DNA of 64,000 nucleotides. Origin: Streptomyces violascens (lineage in GTDB: Bacteria; Actinomycetota; Actinomycetes; Streptomycetales; Streptomycetaceae). Of this stretch, positions 7,925 through 16,018 are shown one piece after another (position 1 is the stretch's first letter; each line of letters opens with the position of its first letter). The position numbers and the translations under genes are program-made. Below the pieces are notes generated by a model. It was not told where the DNA came from and made no database searches. It saw nothing but the letters and a program-made list of their open reading frames with translations. The stretch lies in NCBI RefSeq assembly GCF_014649955.1, contig NZ_BMUA01000002.1:248001-312000 (forward strand), in the 5' to 3' direction.

Positions 7925-8284
7925 TCAGCGGGACAGAGCGTCCCGAACCGCCTCGTCGGTGCGGGCGACCACCGCGGACCCGTCGTCCGCCGTGATGATG
8001 GGCCGCTGGATCAGCTTGGGGTGCTCGGCGAGCGCGGATACCCAGCGCTCGCGGGAGTCCGCGTCGCGGGGCCAGTCCTTCAGGCCGAGCTCCTTGGCCG
8101 CGGCCTCCTGCGTGCGCGTGATGTCCCACGGTTCGAGCCCGAGCCGATCGAGCACGGCCCGGATCTCGTCGGGCGAGGGCACGTCGTCGAGGTAGCGGCG
8201 CACCGTGTACTCGGCGCCCTCCGCGTCCAGCAGGTCCACCGCGCTGCGGCACTTCGAACAGGCCGGATTGATCCAGATCTCCAT
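7925..8284 (-). CDS. ArsC/Spx-family thioredoxin-fold protein
   Basis: This 119-residue protein belongs to the arsenate reductase ArsC/Spx family of thioredoxin-like folds. The N-terminus MEIWINPACSKCRSA carries a CxxC pair (Cys9, Cys12). Typical ArsC has Cys followed by Ser, so this looks like a redox-active variant. Further family hallmarks are LLDAEGAEYTVRRYLDDVPS, a WDITRTQE segment, and LIQRPIITADDGSAVVART near the C-terminus, the conserved RP loop. No arsenic genes are adjacent, so arsenate reduction is not supported by context; a general thiol-redox role is equally possible. The ATG at 8284 was chosen because the homologous fold begins there. Confidence 0.85.
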   Translation of the reverse strand: MEIWINPACSKCRSAVDLLDAEGAEYTVRRYLDDVPSPDEIRAVLDRLGLEPWDITRTQEAAAKELGLKDWPRDADSRERWVSALAEHPKLIQRPIITADDGSAVVARTDEAVRDALSR

Positions 8285-8402
8285 GGCCGCCAGGCTACCC
8301 GCGATCCGCCCCCAAAGCCCGGCTGGCCAGGGCCGATTGTCAGTGCCCCCCAGTAAAATTGAGGCAGTAAGTGAGGGTTCCCGACTGCCCAGGAGGATGC
8401 CC

Positions 8403-8684
8403 ATGACCGCTGCCGTACTCACCTCGCACGCCCCGAAACAGTTGTCCCTCCAGCCCCTTCACAAGGTGCCGCTCCCCGCCGGGCGTCCGCGCGTGTGGTA
8501 CGAGTCCCACAACCGGCGTCTGAAGGCCATGCGCCTGGCCATCGCCCTGCTCGACACGGGGGTGTACCGGCCGGAGCAGGCGCCGGACCGCACGATACGT
8601 ACCGTGGCCGCGCTCATCGGAGTGCACCCGCCGTCGGAGACGACCTGCCGGATGGTGCGTGCGCTGATCTACGACGGGCGCTGA
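8403..8684 (+). CDS. Conserved small hypothetical protein
   Basis: This is a 93-residue soluble, basic protein with no recognised domain. It begins MTAAVLTSHAPKQLSLQPL and contains WYESHNRRLKAMRLAIALLDTGVY and a C-terminal helical segment TCRMVRALIYDGR. A strong ribosome-binding site AGGAGG precedes the ATG by 6 bases, and codon usage is clearly coding. I believe near-identical small proteins occur across Streptomyces, but assign no function. Its start is 118 bases from the divergent ArsC/Spx-like gene. Confidence 0.8.
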   Translation: MTAAVLTSHAPKQLSLQPLHKVPLPAGRPRVWYESHNRRLKAMRLAIALLDTGVYRPEQAPDRTIRTVAALIGVHPPSETTCRMVRALIYDGR

Positions 8685-8749
8685 GCAGTACCCGCATCCC
8701 GGTCCGGGTCACGCCTTCGGGAAGCCGCAGGCGTGCCCCGGGCCGGTCT

Positions 8750-9124
8750 TCAACTCCGCACGTCCGCGCCGCACTCCGCCCCGTACTCGTCGAGGAGGCG
8801 TGCGGTCGCCTCATCGACCACCCGGTAGCGCACTACCCTCCCCTCCTTCTCGCCGGCAACCGCTCCGGCCGCCCGCAGCAGCCGCAGGGCCTGCGAGACG
8901 GCCGGGTCGCGCATGCCCGTCGCCACCGCCAGATCGGAGACGGCGAGCGGGCCCGCCCGGTGCAGGGCGAGCAGCAGCGCGAGCCGGTTGGGGTCGGCGA
9001 GCAGGGAGAAGCGGTCGGCCCAGGCCCGCACCCGGCCCGGGTCGCCGATCGCCGCGATGGCGTCGCAGACCCGGTGGCCGTCGATGGTGCGGTGGCCGGC
9101 GCGCTCGGCGGGAACGAGATGCAT
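8750..9124 (-). CDS. ArsR/SmtB-family metal-responsive repressor
   Basis: This is a 124-residue winged-helix repressor. The helix-turn-helix region SLLADPNRLALLLALHRAGPL...SDLAVATGMRDPAVSQALRLL and wing EKEGRVVRYRVVD are typical of ArsR/SmtB proteins. The N-terminus has His-rich residues (MHLVPAERAGHRTIDGHRVCD) that could form a nickel/cobalt site, as in NmtR/KmtR-type sensors. The divergent neighbour is a nickel/cobalt permease under a cobalamin riboswitch, so a Ni/Co-sensing role is a reasonable inference. The start chosen is ATG 9124. A palindrome between the two genes could be its operator. Confidence 0.85.
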   Translation of the reverse strand: MHLVPAERAGHRTIDGHRVCDAIAAIGDPGRVRAWADRFSLLADPNRLALLLALHRAGPLAVSDLAVATGMRDPAVSQALRLLRAAGAVAGEKEGRVVRYRVVDEATARLLDEYGAECGADVRS

Positions 9125-9173
9125 GCGCGCATCTTCGCAGGGCCGTGCCCGCGTGGCCCGTGTGATCTTCGAT

Positions 9174-9191
9174 ACCTGCACAGGTGTGCAG
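9174..9191. promoter_or_regulatory. Candidate operator between arsR-type gene and Ni/Co permease leader
   Basis: Two nested inverted repeats lie here: ACCTG-CA-CAGGT (9174-9185) and CTGCAC-AGGT-GTGCAG (9176-9191). They sit about 50 bases from the repressor start and 25 bases before the riboswitch. Binding by the adjacent ArsR-type protein is inferred. Confidence 0.45.
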
Positions 9192-9215
9192 CTGGGCAGG
9201 CAACTTCCCAGCGTC

Positions 9216-9405
9216 TAGGGTGACGTCGCCGTGGTGTTCGGGAAGACCGGTGCGAAACCGGAGCGGCCCTCGCCACTGTGATCGGGTTCCCCGGGTTCCG
9301 GGGAGCCGCCGTCCCCTCGCGACGCCACTGGCCAGGATCCACCTGCCCGGGAAGGCCGGGACGAAGGCACCCGCCCGTCAGCCAGGAGACCGGCCGCGGC
9401 ATCTC
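9216..9405 (+). ncRNA. Cobalamin riboswitch
   Basis: The leader carries the hallmarks of the B12 riboswitch: GGGAAnnCCGGTGCGAAACCGG (about 9240-9262), the CGCCACTGTGA segment (9270-9281), and the downstream B12 box GCCAGGAGACCGGC (9381-9394). It ends about 36 bases before the permease start codon. Adenosylcobalamin binding would lower expression of the nickel/cobalt transporter, coupling cobalt uptake to vitamin demand. The control mechanism (transcription or translation) is not evident from the sequence. Confidence 0.93.
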
Positions 9406-9441
9406 ACGAAGTGATCCACGAGGTGCTGGAGCGTGACCCGC

Positions 9442-10554
9442 ATGACCCTGCCCGTTCGCACGTCCCCCGAGACGGGCGCCGCCGCCGTTCCGTCCTTCCA
9501 CTGGCGGCGCGAGGACACCGTCCGCACCGCCGTCCTGCTCGCGGTGATAGCCGCCCTCCACGTCGTCGCCTTCGGCGTCCTGTTCCTCCTGGTGGCCCCC
9601 GAGCACTACGCCGTCGGCACCAAGACGTACGGCATCGGCCTCGGCATCACCGCGTACACCCTCGGCATGCGGCACGCCTTCGACGCCGACCACATCGCGG
9701 CCATCGACAACACCACCCGCAAGCTGATGGCCGACGGCAAGCGGCCGGTGTCGGTCGGCTTCTGGTTCGCGCTCGGCCACTCCAGCGTGGTCGTCGTCAT
9801 GGCGGGCCTGGTGGCCGGCGGCGCCCACCTCGCGGGCACCCTGATGGACGAGGACTCCAGCGCCCACCAGGTGATGGGCGTGGTCGGAACCACCGCTTCC
9901 GGCTCCTTCCTCTACCTGATCGCCGCCCTCAACCTGGTCGCCCTGTTCGGCATCCTGAAGGTGTTCCGGGCGATGCGCGCGGGTGCGTACGACGAGAAGG
10001 AGCTCGAAGCGCACCTGGACTCGCGGGGCTTCATGAACCGCATCCTGGGCCGCTTCACCAAGTCCATCTCGCGGCCCGGCCAGATGTTCCCGCTCGGCTT
10101 CCTCTTCGGCCTCGGCTTCGACACCGCGACCGAGGTCACCCTGATGGTGATGGCCGGCACGGGCGCCGCCGCCGGACTGCCCTGGTACGCGATCCTGTGC
10201 CTGCCGCTGTTGTTCGCGGCGGGGATGAGCCTGTTCGACACCCTCGACGGCACGTTCATGAACTTCGCCTACCAGTGGGCGTTCTCGAACCCGGTCCGCA
10301 AGGTCTACTACAACCTCACCATCACCGGCCTGTCGATCGCGGTGGCCTTCTTCATCGGCACCATCGAACTGGTCGGCGTCCTGCACGAGAAGCTCGACCT
10401 CACCGACCCGGTCAGCGGCTGGATCGCGGACCTGAACCTGGACAACGTCGGCTTCGTGATCGTCGGCCTGTTCGTGGTGGTGTGGGGAGCGGCGCTGGCG
10501 TACTGGCGGCTCGGCAAGGTCGAGCAGAAGTGGGCGGTGGGCCCGGGCGCGTGA
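9442..10554 (+). CDS. Nickel/cobalt permease (NiCoT family)
   Basis: This integral membrane transporter of 370 residues has the NiCoT signature HAFDADHIAAIDNTTRKLM, in which the histidines and aspartates form the HX4DH metal motif. A second motif, LFGLGFDTATEV, is present, together with GMSLFDTLDGTFM. I see about eight hydrophobic segments. The ATG at 9442 is preferred over the GTG at 9433, since GGAG (9428-9431) is too close to the latter. The cobalamin riboswitch directly upstream and the cob genes at 46-53 kb argue that cobalt for B12 is the main substrate. It converges on the ABC exporter with 24 bases between stop codons. Confidence 0.93.
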   Translation: MTLPVRTSPETGAAAVPSFHWRREDTVRTAVLLAVIAALHVVAFGVLFLLVAPEHYAVGTKTYGIGLGITAYTLGMRHAFDADHIAAIDNTTRKLMADGKRPVSVGFWFALGHSSVVVVMAGLVAGGAHLAGTLMDEDSSAHQVMGVVGTTASGSFLYLIAALNLVALFGILKVFRAMRAGAYDEKELEAHLDSRGFMNRILGRFTKSISRPGQMFPLGFLFGLGFDTATEVTLMVMAGTGAAAGLPWYAILCLPLLFAAGMSLFDTLDGTFMNFAYQWAFSNPVRKVYYNLTITGLSIAVAFFIGTIELVGVLHEKLDLTDPVSGWIADLNLDNVGFVIVGLFVVVWGAALAYWRLGKVEQKWAVGPGA

Positions 10555-10578
10555 GGGTGTGCCCAGGCCCTGGTGCGG

Positions 10579-12471
10579 TTACGCACCCTCCCGGGGCCCC
10601 GGCACCCCTCCGCGGTCGTTCTGCAGCGTCCACAACTCCCTGAACAGGCCGTCGTCCTCCACGAGTTGGGCGAAGCTGCCCTCCTGGATGACCCGGCCCC
10701 GGTCGAGGACCACGATGCGGTCCGCGACGGCGACGTTCGCGAGGCGGTGGGTCACCAGGACCACCGCCCGGTCGCGGGCGATCGTCCGCAGGCCCGTGAA
10801 GATGCGGTGCTCGGCGCGCGCGTCGAGGGCGCTCGTCGGCTCGTCCATCACAAGGAGCCCGGCCGGGCGGTGGAAGGCCCGCGCGATCGCGATCCGCTGC
10901 CACTGCCCGCCGGACAGCTCCACACCCCCGAACCACTCCCGCGCGAGCAGCGTGTCGAACCCGCTGCGCAGCCCGTCGACGACCTCCGCCGCGCCGGAAT
11001 GGGCGGCGGCCCGGCGTACCGACTCGTCGCCGCCGTGCGGCTGCCCCAGCGTGATGTTGTCGCGCGCGGACATCGGCCAGTGCGCGAAGTCCTGCGGCAC
11101 GACGGCGGTCTGCCGCCACAGGGCCAGCGGATCGCACCGCTCCACCCCGACCCCGTCCCAGGTCACCGCCCCTTCGCTGGGCAGATAGAGCCCGGTGAGC
11201 AGCTTGCTGAGGGTGGTCTTGCCGGACCCGTTCTCGCCGACGAGCGCCAGCACCTCGCCCTTGCGCACCTCGACCGTCACCTTCTCCAGGGCGGGCCGCT
11301 CGCTGCCGGGATAGCGGTACGTCAGCGACTCGGCCCGTACGACGTCCGGCGCGGGCGGCGCCAGCGTGCCGCGCGCCATCCGGTGCCCGCCGGCCTCCTC
11401 GATGAACTCCGCCCAGTCGTCCAGGTAAAGGCCGGTCCGGAACAGCCGCGTCCCGTACCCGACGACACCGTGCAGCGAAGTGGCGACCGTACGCAGGGCG
11501 AACACCGCGGTGCCCGCCGACGCCACCGACATCCGCCCCGACCCGAGCAGCCAGGCGAGCGCGCCCCACACCAGGCCCGCCGCGAGCCCGCCCGCCAGGG
11601 CGCCGATCACCGAGTAACGGGCGCCCTGGTGCACGGCCTTGTCCGTCGCCGCGTCCACCCGGCGCCCGATCGCCCGGTACCGCTCCAGCAGGAAGTCCGC
11701 CATCGTGCAGGACCGCAGCTGGTCGGCGGTGTCCTTGTCGATCACGAACCAGCGCAGCAGACTCAGGGTGCGCCGCTCGGCGCTCATCGCCCGCGACGCC
11801 TCGTAGTGCACCCGCGCGGCCTTCACCCCGGCGATGCCCTGCGGCAGCGCGGCGAGCAGGAGCAGGGGGAGCAGCGCCGGATGCAGGACGGTCACGACCC
11901 CGGCCGCCGCGACCAGCGAGGCCACGCACGCCATGAGGTCCTGCGAGTCGGTGAGGAGCTGCTGGGCGACCTCGGCGCCCCGGTCGGCCGCCTCGCGCTT
12001 GTCGTTGAACCCGGGCTGGTCGTACGCCGACAACTCGGCCTGTACGGCGGCCCCGAGCATCTGCATCTCTGCCTCGCGGGAGATCCGAGGCGAGAGCCGG
12101 CCGGAGATGTTCACCACCACGATCCCGAGCAGCGCCCGCAGCCCGGCCGCCCCGGCCAGTACCGCGATCGACGGCACCGCGTCGCGCAGCCGGTGCGCGA
12201 TGTCGCCGCTCGCGATCAGCGCGGTGATCGTACGCGTCGTGGCGAGCAGCCCGAACGCCTCGAAGAACCCCGAGAGCGCCTGGCAGCACAGCAGCACGAG
12301 CACGGCCCGCCGGTCCACCCGCCAGGCCAGCGCCAGCGCCTTCCGCACGAGCTGAGGCAGCCGCCGCGCCATGGTCCGCGTGGTCACCGGCCGCCGCTGC
12401 GCCGCCTCCAACGAGCTTGAGCGGTACCGCAGTTGCTCATCGACGGGCTGCCCGCCCAACACCTCCGCCAT
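10579..12471 (-). CDS. ABC transporter, fused permease/ATPase (exporter type)
   Basis: This 630-residue half-transporter fuses a six-helix membrane domain (about residues 45-340) to a C-terminal nucleotide-binding domain. The ATPase part has Walker A GENGSGKTT, a Q-loop (VVPQDF), the signature LSGGQWQR, Walker B LLVMDEPTSALD and the H-loop VLVTHRL. The membrane domain is unusually divergent and alanine-rich, so I cannot name the substrate. Exporters of this architecture move peptides, lipids or drugs. It stands alone as a homodimer-forming gene, with the divergent region toward glnA ending in a terminator. Confidence 0.88.
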   Translation of the reverse strand: MAEVLGGQPVDEQLRYRSSSLEAAQRRPVTTRTMARRLPQLVRKALALAWRVDRRAVLVLLCCQALSGFFEAFGLLATTRTITALIASGDIAHRLRDAVPSIAVLAGAAGLRALLGIVVVNISGRLSPRISREAEMQMLGAAVQAELSAYDQPGFNDKREAADRGAEVAQQLLTDSQDLMACVASLVAAAGVVTVLHPALLPLLLLAALPQGIAGVKAARVHYEASRAMSAERRTLSLLRWFVIDKDTADQLRSCTMADFLLERYRAIGRRVDAATDKAVHQGARYSVIGALAGGLAAGLVWGALAWLLGSGRMSVASAGTAVFALRTVATSLHGVVGYGTRLFRTGLYLDDWAEFIEEAGGHRMARGTLAPPAPDVVRAESLTYRYPGSERPALEKVTVEVRKGEVLALVGENGSGKTTLSKLLTGLYLPSEGAVTWDGVGVERCDPLALWRQTAVVPQDFAHWPMSARDNITLGQPHGGDESVRRAAAHSGAAEVVDGLRSGFDTLLAREWFGGVELSGGQWQRIAIARAFHRPAGLLVMDEPTSALDARAEHRIFTGLRTIARDRAVVLVTHRLANVAVADRIVVLDRGRVIQEGSFAQLVEDDGLFRELWTLQNDRGGVPGPREGA

Positions 12472-12578
12472 GCCGCCCCCTAGCTAGGAATCCGCCCACT
12501 CTCCCGCACGAATCCCCCAGCGGGCCCGTGTCGTACGGTGATCCACCCAATAGGGGGGAGCGAACCGGAAAACGCGGC

Positions 12579-12612
12579 GAGCCCCGCCGCCCGGGAGGGG
12601 CGAGCGGGGCTC
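12579..12612 (-). terminator. Terminator after glnA
   Basis: Perfect 9-base arms GAGCCCCGC / GCGGGGCTC (12579-12587 and 12604-12612) lie 24 bases past the glnA stop codon. Confidence 0.7.
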
Positions 12613-12635
12613 GGGGTTCGCGGAGCCGCCAAGGC

Positions 12636-14045
12636 CTAGAGGTCGAAGTACAGCTCGAACTCGTGCGGGTGCGGGCGGAGCTGGATCGGGGCGATTTCTG
12701 CCGTGCGCTTGTAGTCGATCCAGGTCTCGATCAGGTCGGAGGTGAAGACACCGCCGGCCTGCAGGTACTCGTTGTCGGCCTCCAGGGCCTCCAGGACGGC
12801 CGGCAGGGAGGTCGGGACCTGCTGGACGTTGGCGTGCTCCTCGGGAGCCAGCTCGTAGAGGTCCTTGTCGATCGGCTCGGCCGGCTCGATCTTGTTCTTG
12901 ATGCCGTCCAGGCCCGCGAGGAGCAGCGCGGAGAACGCGAGGTACGGGTTCGACGACGGGTCCGGGGCGCGGAACTCGACGCGCTTGGCCTTCGGGTTGG
13001 AGCCCGTGATCGGGATACGCATGGCCGCCGAGCGGTTGCGCTGCGAGTACACCATGTTGACCGGCGCCTCGAAGCCCGGGACCAGGCGGTGGTAGGAGTT
13101 CACCGTCGGGTTGGTGAAGGCGAGCAGCGACGGGGCGTGCTTGAGGATGCCGCCGATGTAGTAGCGGGCGGTGTCCGAGAGGCCCGCGTAGCCCTGCTCG
13201 TCGTAGAACAGCGGGTCGCCGCCGGCCCACAGGGACTGGTGGACGTGCATGCCCGAGCCGTTGTCGCCGAAGATCGGCTTCGGCATGAAGGTCGCGGTCT
13301 TGCCGTTGCGCCAGGCGACGTTCTTCACGATGTACTTGAAGAGCATCAGGTCGTCGGCCGCGGCGAGCAGCGTGTTGAACTTGTAGTTGATCTCGGCCTG
13401 GCCGGCCGTGCCGACCTCGTGGTGCTGGCGCTCGACCTGGAGGCCGGAGTTCTCCAGCTCCAGGGAGATCTCGGCACGCAGGTCGGCGAAGTGGTCGACC
13501 GGCGGGGCCGGGAAGTAGCCGCCCTTGTAACGGACCTTGTAGCCGCGGTTGTTCTCGACCGCACCGGTGTTCCAGGCGCCGGCCTCGGAGTCGATGTGGT
13601 AGAAGCCCTGGTTCGCGGAGGTCTCGAAACGTACCGAGTCGAAGACGTAGAACTCGGCCTCGGGGCCGAAGTACGCGGTGTCCGCGATGCCGGTGGAGGC
13701 GAGGTAGGCCTCGGCCTTCTTGGCGATGTTGCGCGGGTCGCGGCTGTACTGCTCGCCCGTGATCGGGTCGTGGATGAAGAAGTTGATGTTCAGCGTCTTG
13801 TCCCGGCGGAACGGGTCCAGACGCGCCGTCGACAGGTCCGGGCGCAGCGCCATGTCGGACTCGTGGATGGCCTGGAAGCCGCGGATCGACGAGCCGTCGA
13901 AGGCGAGCTCCTCCGCCGGGTCGAACGCCTTCGCAGGGATCGTGAAGTGCTGCATCACGCCCGGCAGGTCGCAGAACCGGACGTCGACGAACTTGACGTC
14001 GTTGTCCGCGATGAACTTCTTCGCGTCGTCGGCGTTCTGGAACAT
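12636..14045 (-). CDS. glnA: Glutamine synthetase type I
   Basis: This is the dodecameric bacterial glutamine synthetase (GSI), 469 residues. Key segments are [12 protein letters not shown] (N-terminal beta-grasp), EAEFYVFD with metal-binding glutamates, [12 protein letters not shown] with the active-site His, and NRSAAMRIP with the arginine that contacts glutamate. The sequence [13 protein letters not shown] contains the tyrosine that is adenylylated in GSI-beta enzymes, so post-translational control by GlnE is likely. The start is ATG 14045, preceded by AGGAGGAG. A GlnR double operator lies about 100 bases upstream. The divergent gene is an RDD membrane protein. Confidence 0.98.
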   Translation of the reverse strand: MFQNADDAKKFIADNDVKFVDVRFCDLPGVMQHFTIPAKAFDPAEELAFDGSSIRGFQAIHESDMALRPDLSTARLDPFRRDKTLNINFFIHDPITGEQYSRDPRNIAKKAEAYLASTGIADTAYFGPEAEFYVFDSVRFETSANQGFYHIDSEAGAWNTGAVENNRGYKVRYKGGYFPAPPVDHFADLRAEISLELENSGLQVERQHHEVGTAGQAEINYKFNTLLAAADDLMLFKYIVKNVAWRNGKTATFMPKPIFGDNGSGMHVHQSLWAGGDPLFYDEQGYAGLSDTARYYIGGILKHAPSLLAFTNPTVNSYHRLVPGFEAPVNMVYSQRNRSAAMRIPITGSNPKAKRVEFRAPDPSSNPYLAFSALLLAGLDGIKNKIEPAEPIDKDLYELAPEEHANVQQVPTSLPAVLEALEADNEYLQAGGVFTSDLIETWIDYKRTAEIAPIQLRPHPHEFELYFDL

Positions 14046-14143
14046 CCAACTCCTCCTACTCCCACCCGGGGAGGGGCGGGGTTGCAGCTCGGTCGTGCGG
14101 CCAGTGCGGTGGCACACGCTGGACCCGACCATAGGCAGGCGGG

Positions 14144-14181
14144 ATTTCTCAAGCGTGACCCGTTTGTTTCGCCCAAGTTAA
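14144..14181 (-). promoter_or_regulatory. GlnR-type double operator of glnA
   Basis: On the minus strand: TTAAC-n6-GAAAC (14166-14181), spacer AAACGG (14160-14165), then GTCAC-n6-GAAAT (14144-14159). This is an excellent match to the GlnR consensus. Spacing and spacer sequence are identical to the glnII operator at 4098-4135. Confidence 0.88.
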
Positions 14182-14255
14182 CCGGGCCGGTGACGAAGCT
14201 GCCAAGACTGACCCGGGCCGAAGTGATCGAAAACGGGCGCAGTACCGTGGGATCC

Positions 14256-14723
14256 GTGGACAACAGGCAAGCAATCGGATCGTGGCTCTCGGGGCCCCGC
14301 GCGGCCGCCGAGGAGATGGGCGTCGACTTCGGCTACCGGGGCGAGCGGCTCGGTCTGCCCAAGGACGGCCCCGGCTCGGTGGCCCCCCTGGGCCGGCGTT
14401 TCGGCGCCATCTTCATCGACTGGGGCCTGTGCGCCCTGATCGCCTACCAGCTGATCGCCCGCGGCAACATGCACGCCGCCAACAACTGGGCGCTCCTGGT
14501 GTTCTTCGTGCTCGCCGTGCTGACGGTCGGCACCGTCGGGTTCACCCCCGGCAAGCGGCTGCTCGGCCTGCGCGTGGTCGCCGAGGAGGGGGGCCGGCTC
14601 GGCATCGTCCGGGTCACCGTCCGCACCGTACTGCTGTGCCTGGCGATCCCCGCGCTGATCTGGGACCGCGACGGCCGCGGCCTGCACGACCGCCTGGCCC
14701 GCGCGGTCCAGGTCAGGATCTAA
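14256..14723 (+). CDS. RDD-family membrane protein
   Basis: This 155-residue protein has the RDD fold. The name-giving arginine/aspartate motif is in LGRRFGAIFIDWGLC, followed by two hydrophobic segments and the C-terminal GRGLHDRLARAVQV, which resembles the usual DRxxxT/V ending. RDD proteins are small membrane proteins, some linked to ion transport, but the role of this one is unknown. It is divergent from glnA and conserved in that position in Streptomyces, as far as I recall. The start is GTG 14256; an in-frame GTG at 14247 is an alternative. Confidence 0.85.
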   Translation: MDNRQAIGSWLSGPRAAAEEMGVDFGYRGERLGLPKDGPGSVAPLGRRFGAIFIDWGLCALIAYQLIARGNMHAANNWALLVFFVLAVLTVGTVGFTPGKRLLGLRVVAEEGGRLGIVRVTVRTVLLCLAIPALIWDRDGRGLHDRLARAVQVRI

Positions 14724-14743
14724 AACCGCCCCGCACACGTCAG

Positions 14744-14778
14744 AAGGCGGCCCGGACCATGTCGGTCCGGGCCGCCTT
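14744..14778. terminator. Bidirectional terminator between convergent genes
   Basis: Perfect 15-base arms (14744-14758 and 14764-14778) around a 5-base loop lie between the RDD gene (plus strand) and the DUF4191 gene (minus strand). Confidence 0.85.
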
Positions 14779-14813
14779 CGTTCGTGTACGAGGTTTCGCG
14801 TACGAGGTGAGGG

Positions 14814-15521
14814 TCAGCGCATCTTTCCGCCGCGCGGCATCCGCATGCCCTTGGGCATCGGACCCTTCGGCAGCGGCATGTTGCTCATCAGGTCGCCCAT
14901 GGCGCGCAGCCGGTCGTTGGCCGCGGTCACCTGCGGGCCGGACAGCACGCGGGGGAACTTCAGGAGCGTGGTGCGCACCTTCTTCAGCGGCACCTGGCCC
15001 TCGCCGTCACCGACGATCACGTCGTGGACCGGGACGTCCACCACGATGCGGGCCATCTTCTTCTTCTCGGCGGCCAGCAGGGACTTCACCCGGTTCGGGT
15101 TGCCCTCGGCCACCAGGACGACGCCGGCCCGGCCGACGGCCCGGTGGACGACGTCCTGGCTGCGGTTCATCGCCACGGCCGGGGTGGTGGTCCAGCCGCG
15201 GCCGATGTTCTGCAGCACGGCGGCCGCCGCACCCGGCTGGCCCTCCATCTGGCCGAACGCCGCCCGCTCGGCACGCCGCCCGAAGACGATCGCCATCGCG
15301 AGCACGGCCACCAGGAGGCCCAGAATGCCGAGATAGACCGGGTGCCCCAGCAGGAAACCGATCGCGAGGAAGACGCCGAGGACGACGATTCCCACGCCGG
15401 CGATGACAAGTCCGATCTTGGAATCGGCCTTGCGGGTCATCTTGTAGGTCAGGGCGATCTGCTTCAGTCGCCCCGCATTCGCATCGTTCGCAGCGCTCTC
15501 TGCGGTTGCCTTCCTCGCCAT
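14814..15521 (-). CDS. DUF4191 membrane protein
   Basis: The 235-residue product matches DUF4191. It has a charged N-terminus, two adjacent transmembrane segments (about residues 38-55 and 62-82), then a soluble domain with VGRAGVVLVAEGNPNRVKSLL and KKVRTTLLKFPRVL. The tail is rich in Pro, Met, Gly and Lys. Neighbouring position to lipA is commonly conserved in actinobacteria. Function is unknown; a membrane-associated role is all that can be said. Confidence 0.85.
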   Translation of the reverse strand: MARKATAESAANDANAGRLKQIALTYKMTRKADSKIGLVIAGVGIVVLGVFLAIGFLLGHPVYLGILGLLVAVLAMAIVFGRRAERAAFGQMEGQPGAAAAVLQNIGRGWTTTPAVAMNRSQDVVHRAVGRAGVVLVAEGNPNRVKSLLAAEKKKMARIVVDVPVHDVIVGDGEGQVPLKKVRTTLLKFPRVLSGPQVTAANDRLRAMGDLMSNMPLPKGPMPKGMRMPRGGKMR

Positions 15522-15540
15522 ACCAGGAAGTTTACGTGGC

Positions 15541-15753
15541 CTAGGAGCGGCGGGTGGCCACGGCCTCCAGTACGTGCTGGGCCTCGACGCGGTCCTTGGC
15601 CCGGCGCCGGTCCTCCAGAACCGCGGTCCAGGCGTTGCGGCGGGCGGTGCGCTGGCCGGAGCCCATGATCAGCGACTCCATGGCGCGCAGCGCGCCGGTG
15701 ACGGACGGAAGCGTGGTGGCTCGCACGGTCTGCGGAGCGGTAGCGGCCTGCAT
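15541..15753 (-). CDS. Small conserved hypothetical protein
   Basis: This 70-residue product is basic and soluble, with SVTGALRAMESLIMGSGQRTARRNAWTAVLEDRRRAKDR in overlapping segments suggesting two amphipathic helices. The start is ATG 15753, with GGGGGA about 10 bases upstream. The stop is 19 bases before the DUF4191 start, so the two probably share a transcript. It sits between DUF4191 and lipA. No function is recognised. Confidence 0.7.
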   Translation of the reverse strand: MQAATAPQTVRATTLPSVTGALRAMESLIMGSGQRTARRNAWTAVLEDRRRAKDRVEAQHVLEAVATRRS

Positions 15754-15908
15754 CGTCGAGGTCCCCCCTCGGGACGGGAAGTCGGAAACGGGCGATGGCT
15801 GTGGGGGCATGCGCGGTGCGTAAAGCCAGAGTCACTGATTGGTGTTACCAGGGCGTGTCCGAGCGGTCAAACACCAATGAAACATTGATGCGGACGGGCA
15901 AAACGTTG

Positions 15909-15959
15909 ACGCGGCCCGTACGCATGCCCCGACCTGCGGGGAAGGTACGGGCCGCGTCG
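15909..15959 (-). terminator. Terminator after lipA
   Basis: Perfect 14-base arms GACGCGGCCCGTAC / GTACGGGCCGCGTC (15909-15922 and 15946-15959) with a 23-base loop lie 60 bases past the lipA stop. Confidence 0.75.
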
Positions 15960-16018
15960 TATCGGCCATTACTGATCAGTAGCCGCTTGTGAGCGGCTTC
16001 ACGTGCGCCTGCCGGGGC

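Noticed and set aside
4605..8252. A 1215-codon open frame on the minus strand
   Set aside because: It crosses several genes in different frames; only its last part is the real N-terminus of the ARPP-1-like gene. The rest is GC-driven read-through with low-complexity Ala/Arg/Pro/Ser composition.
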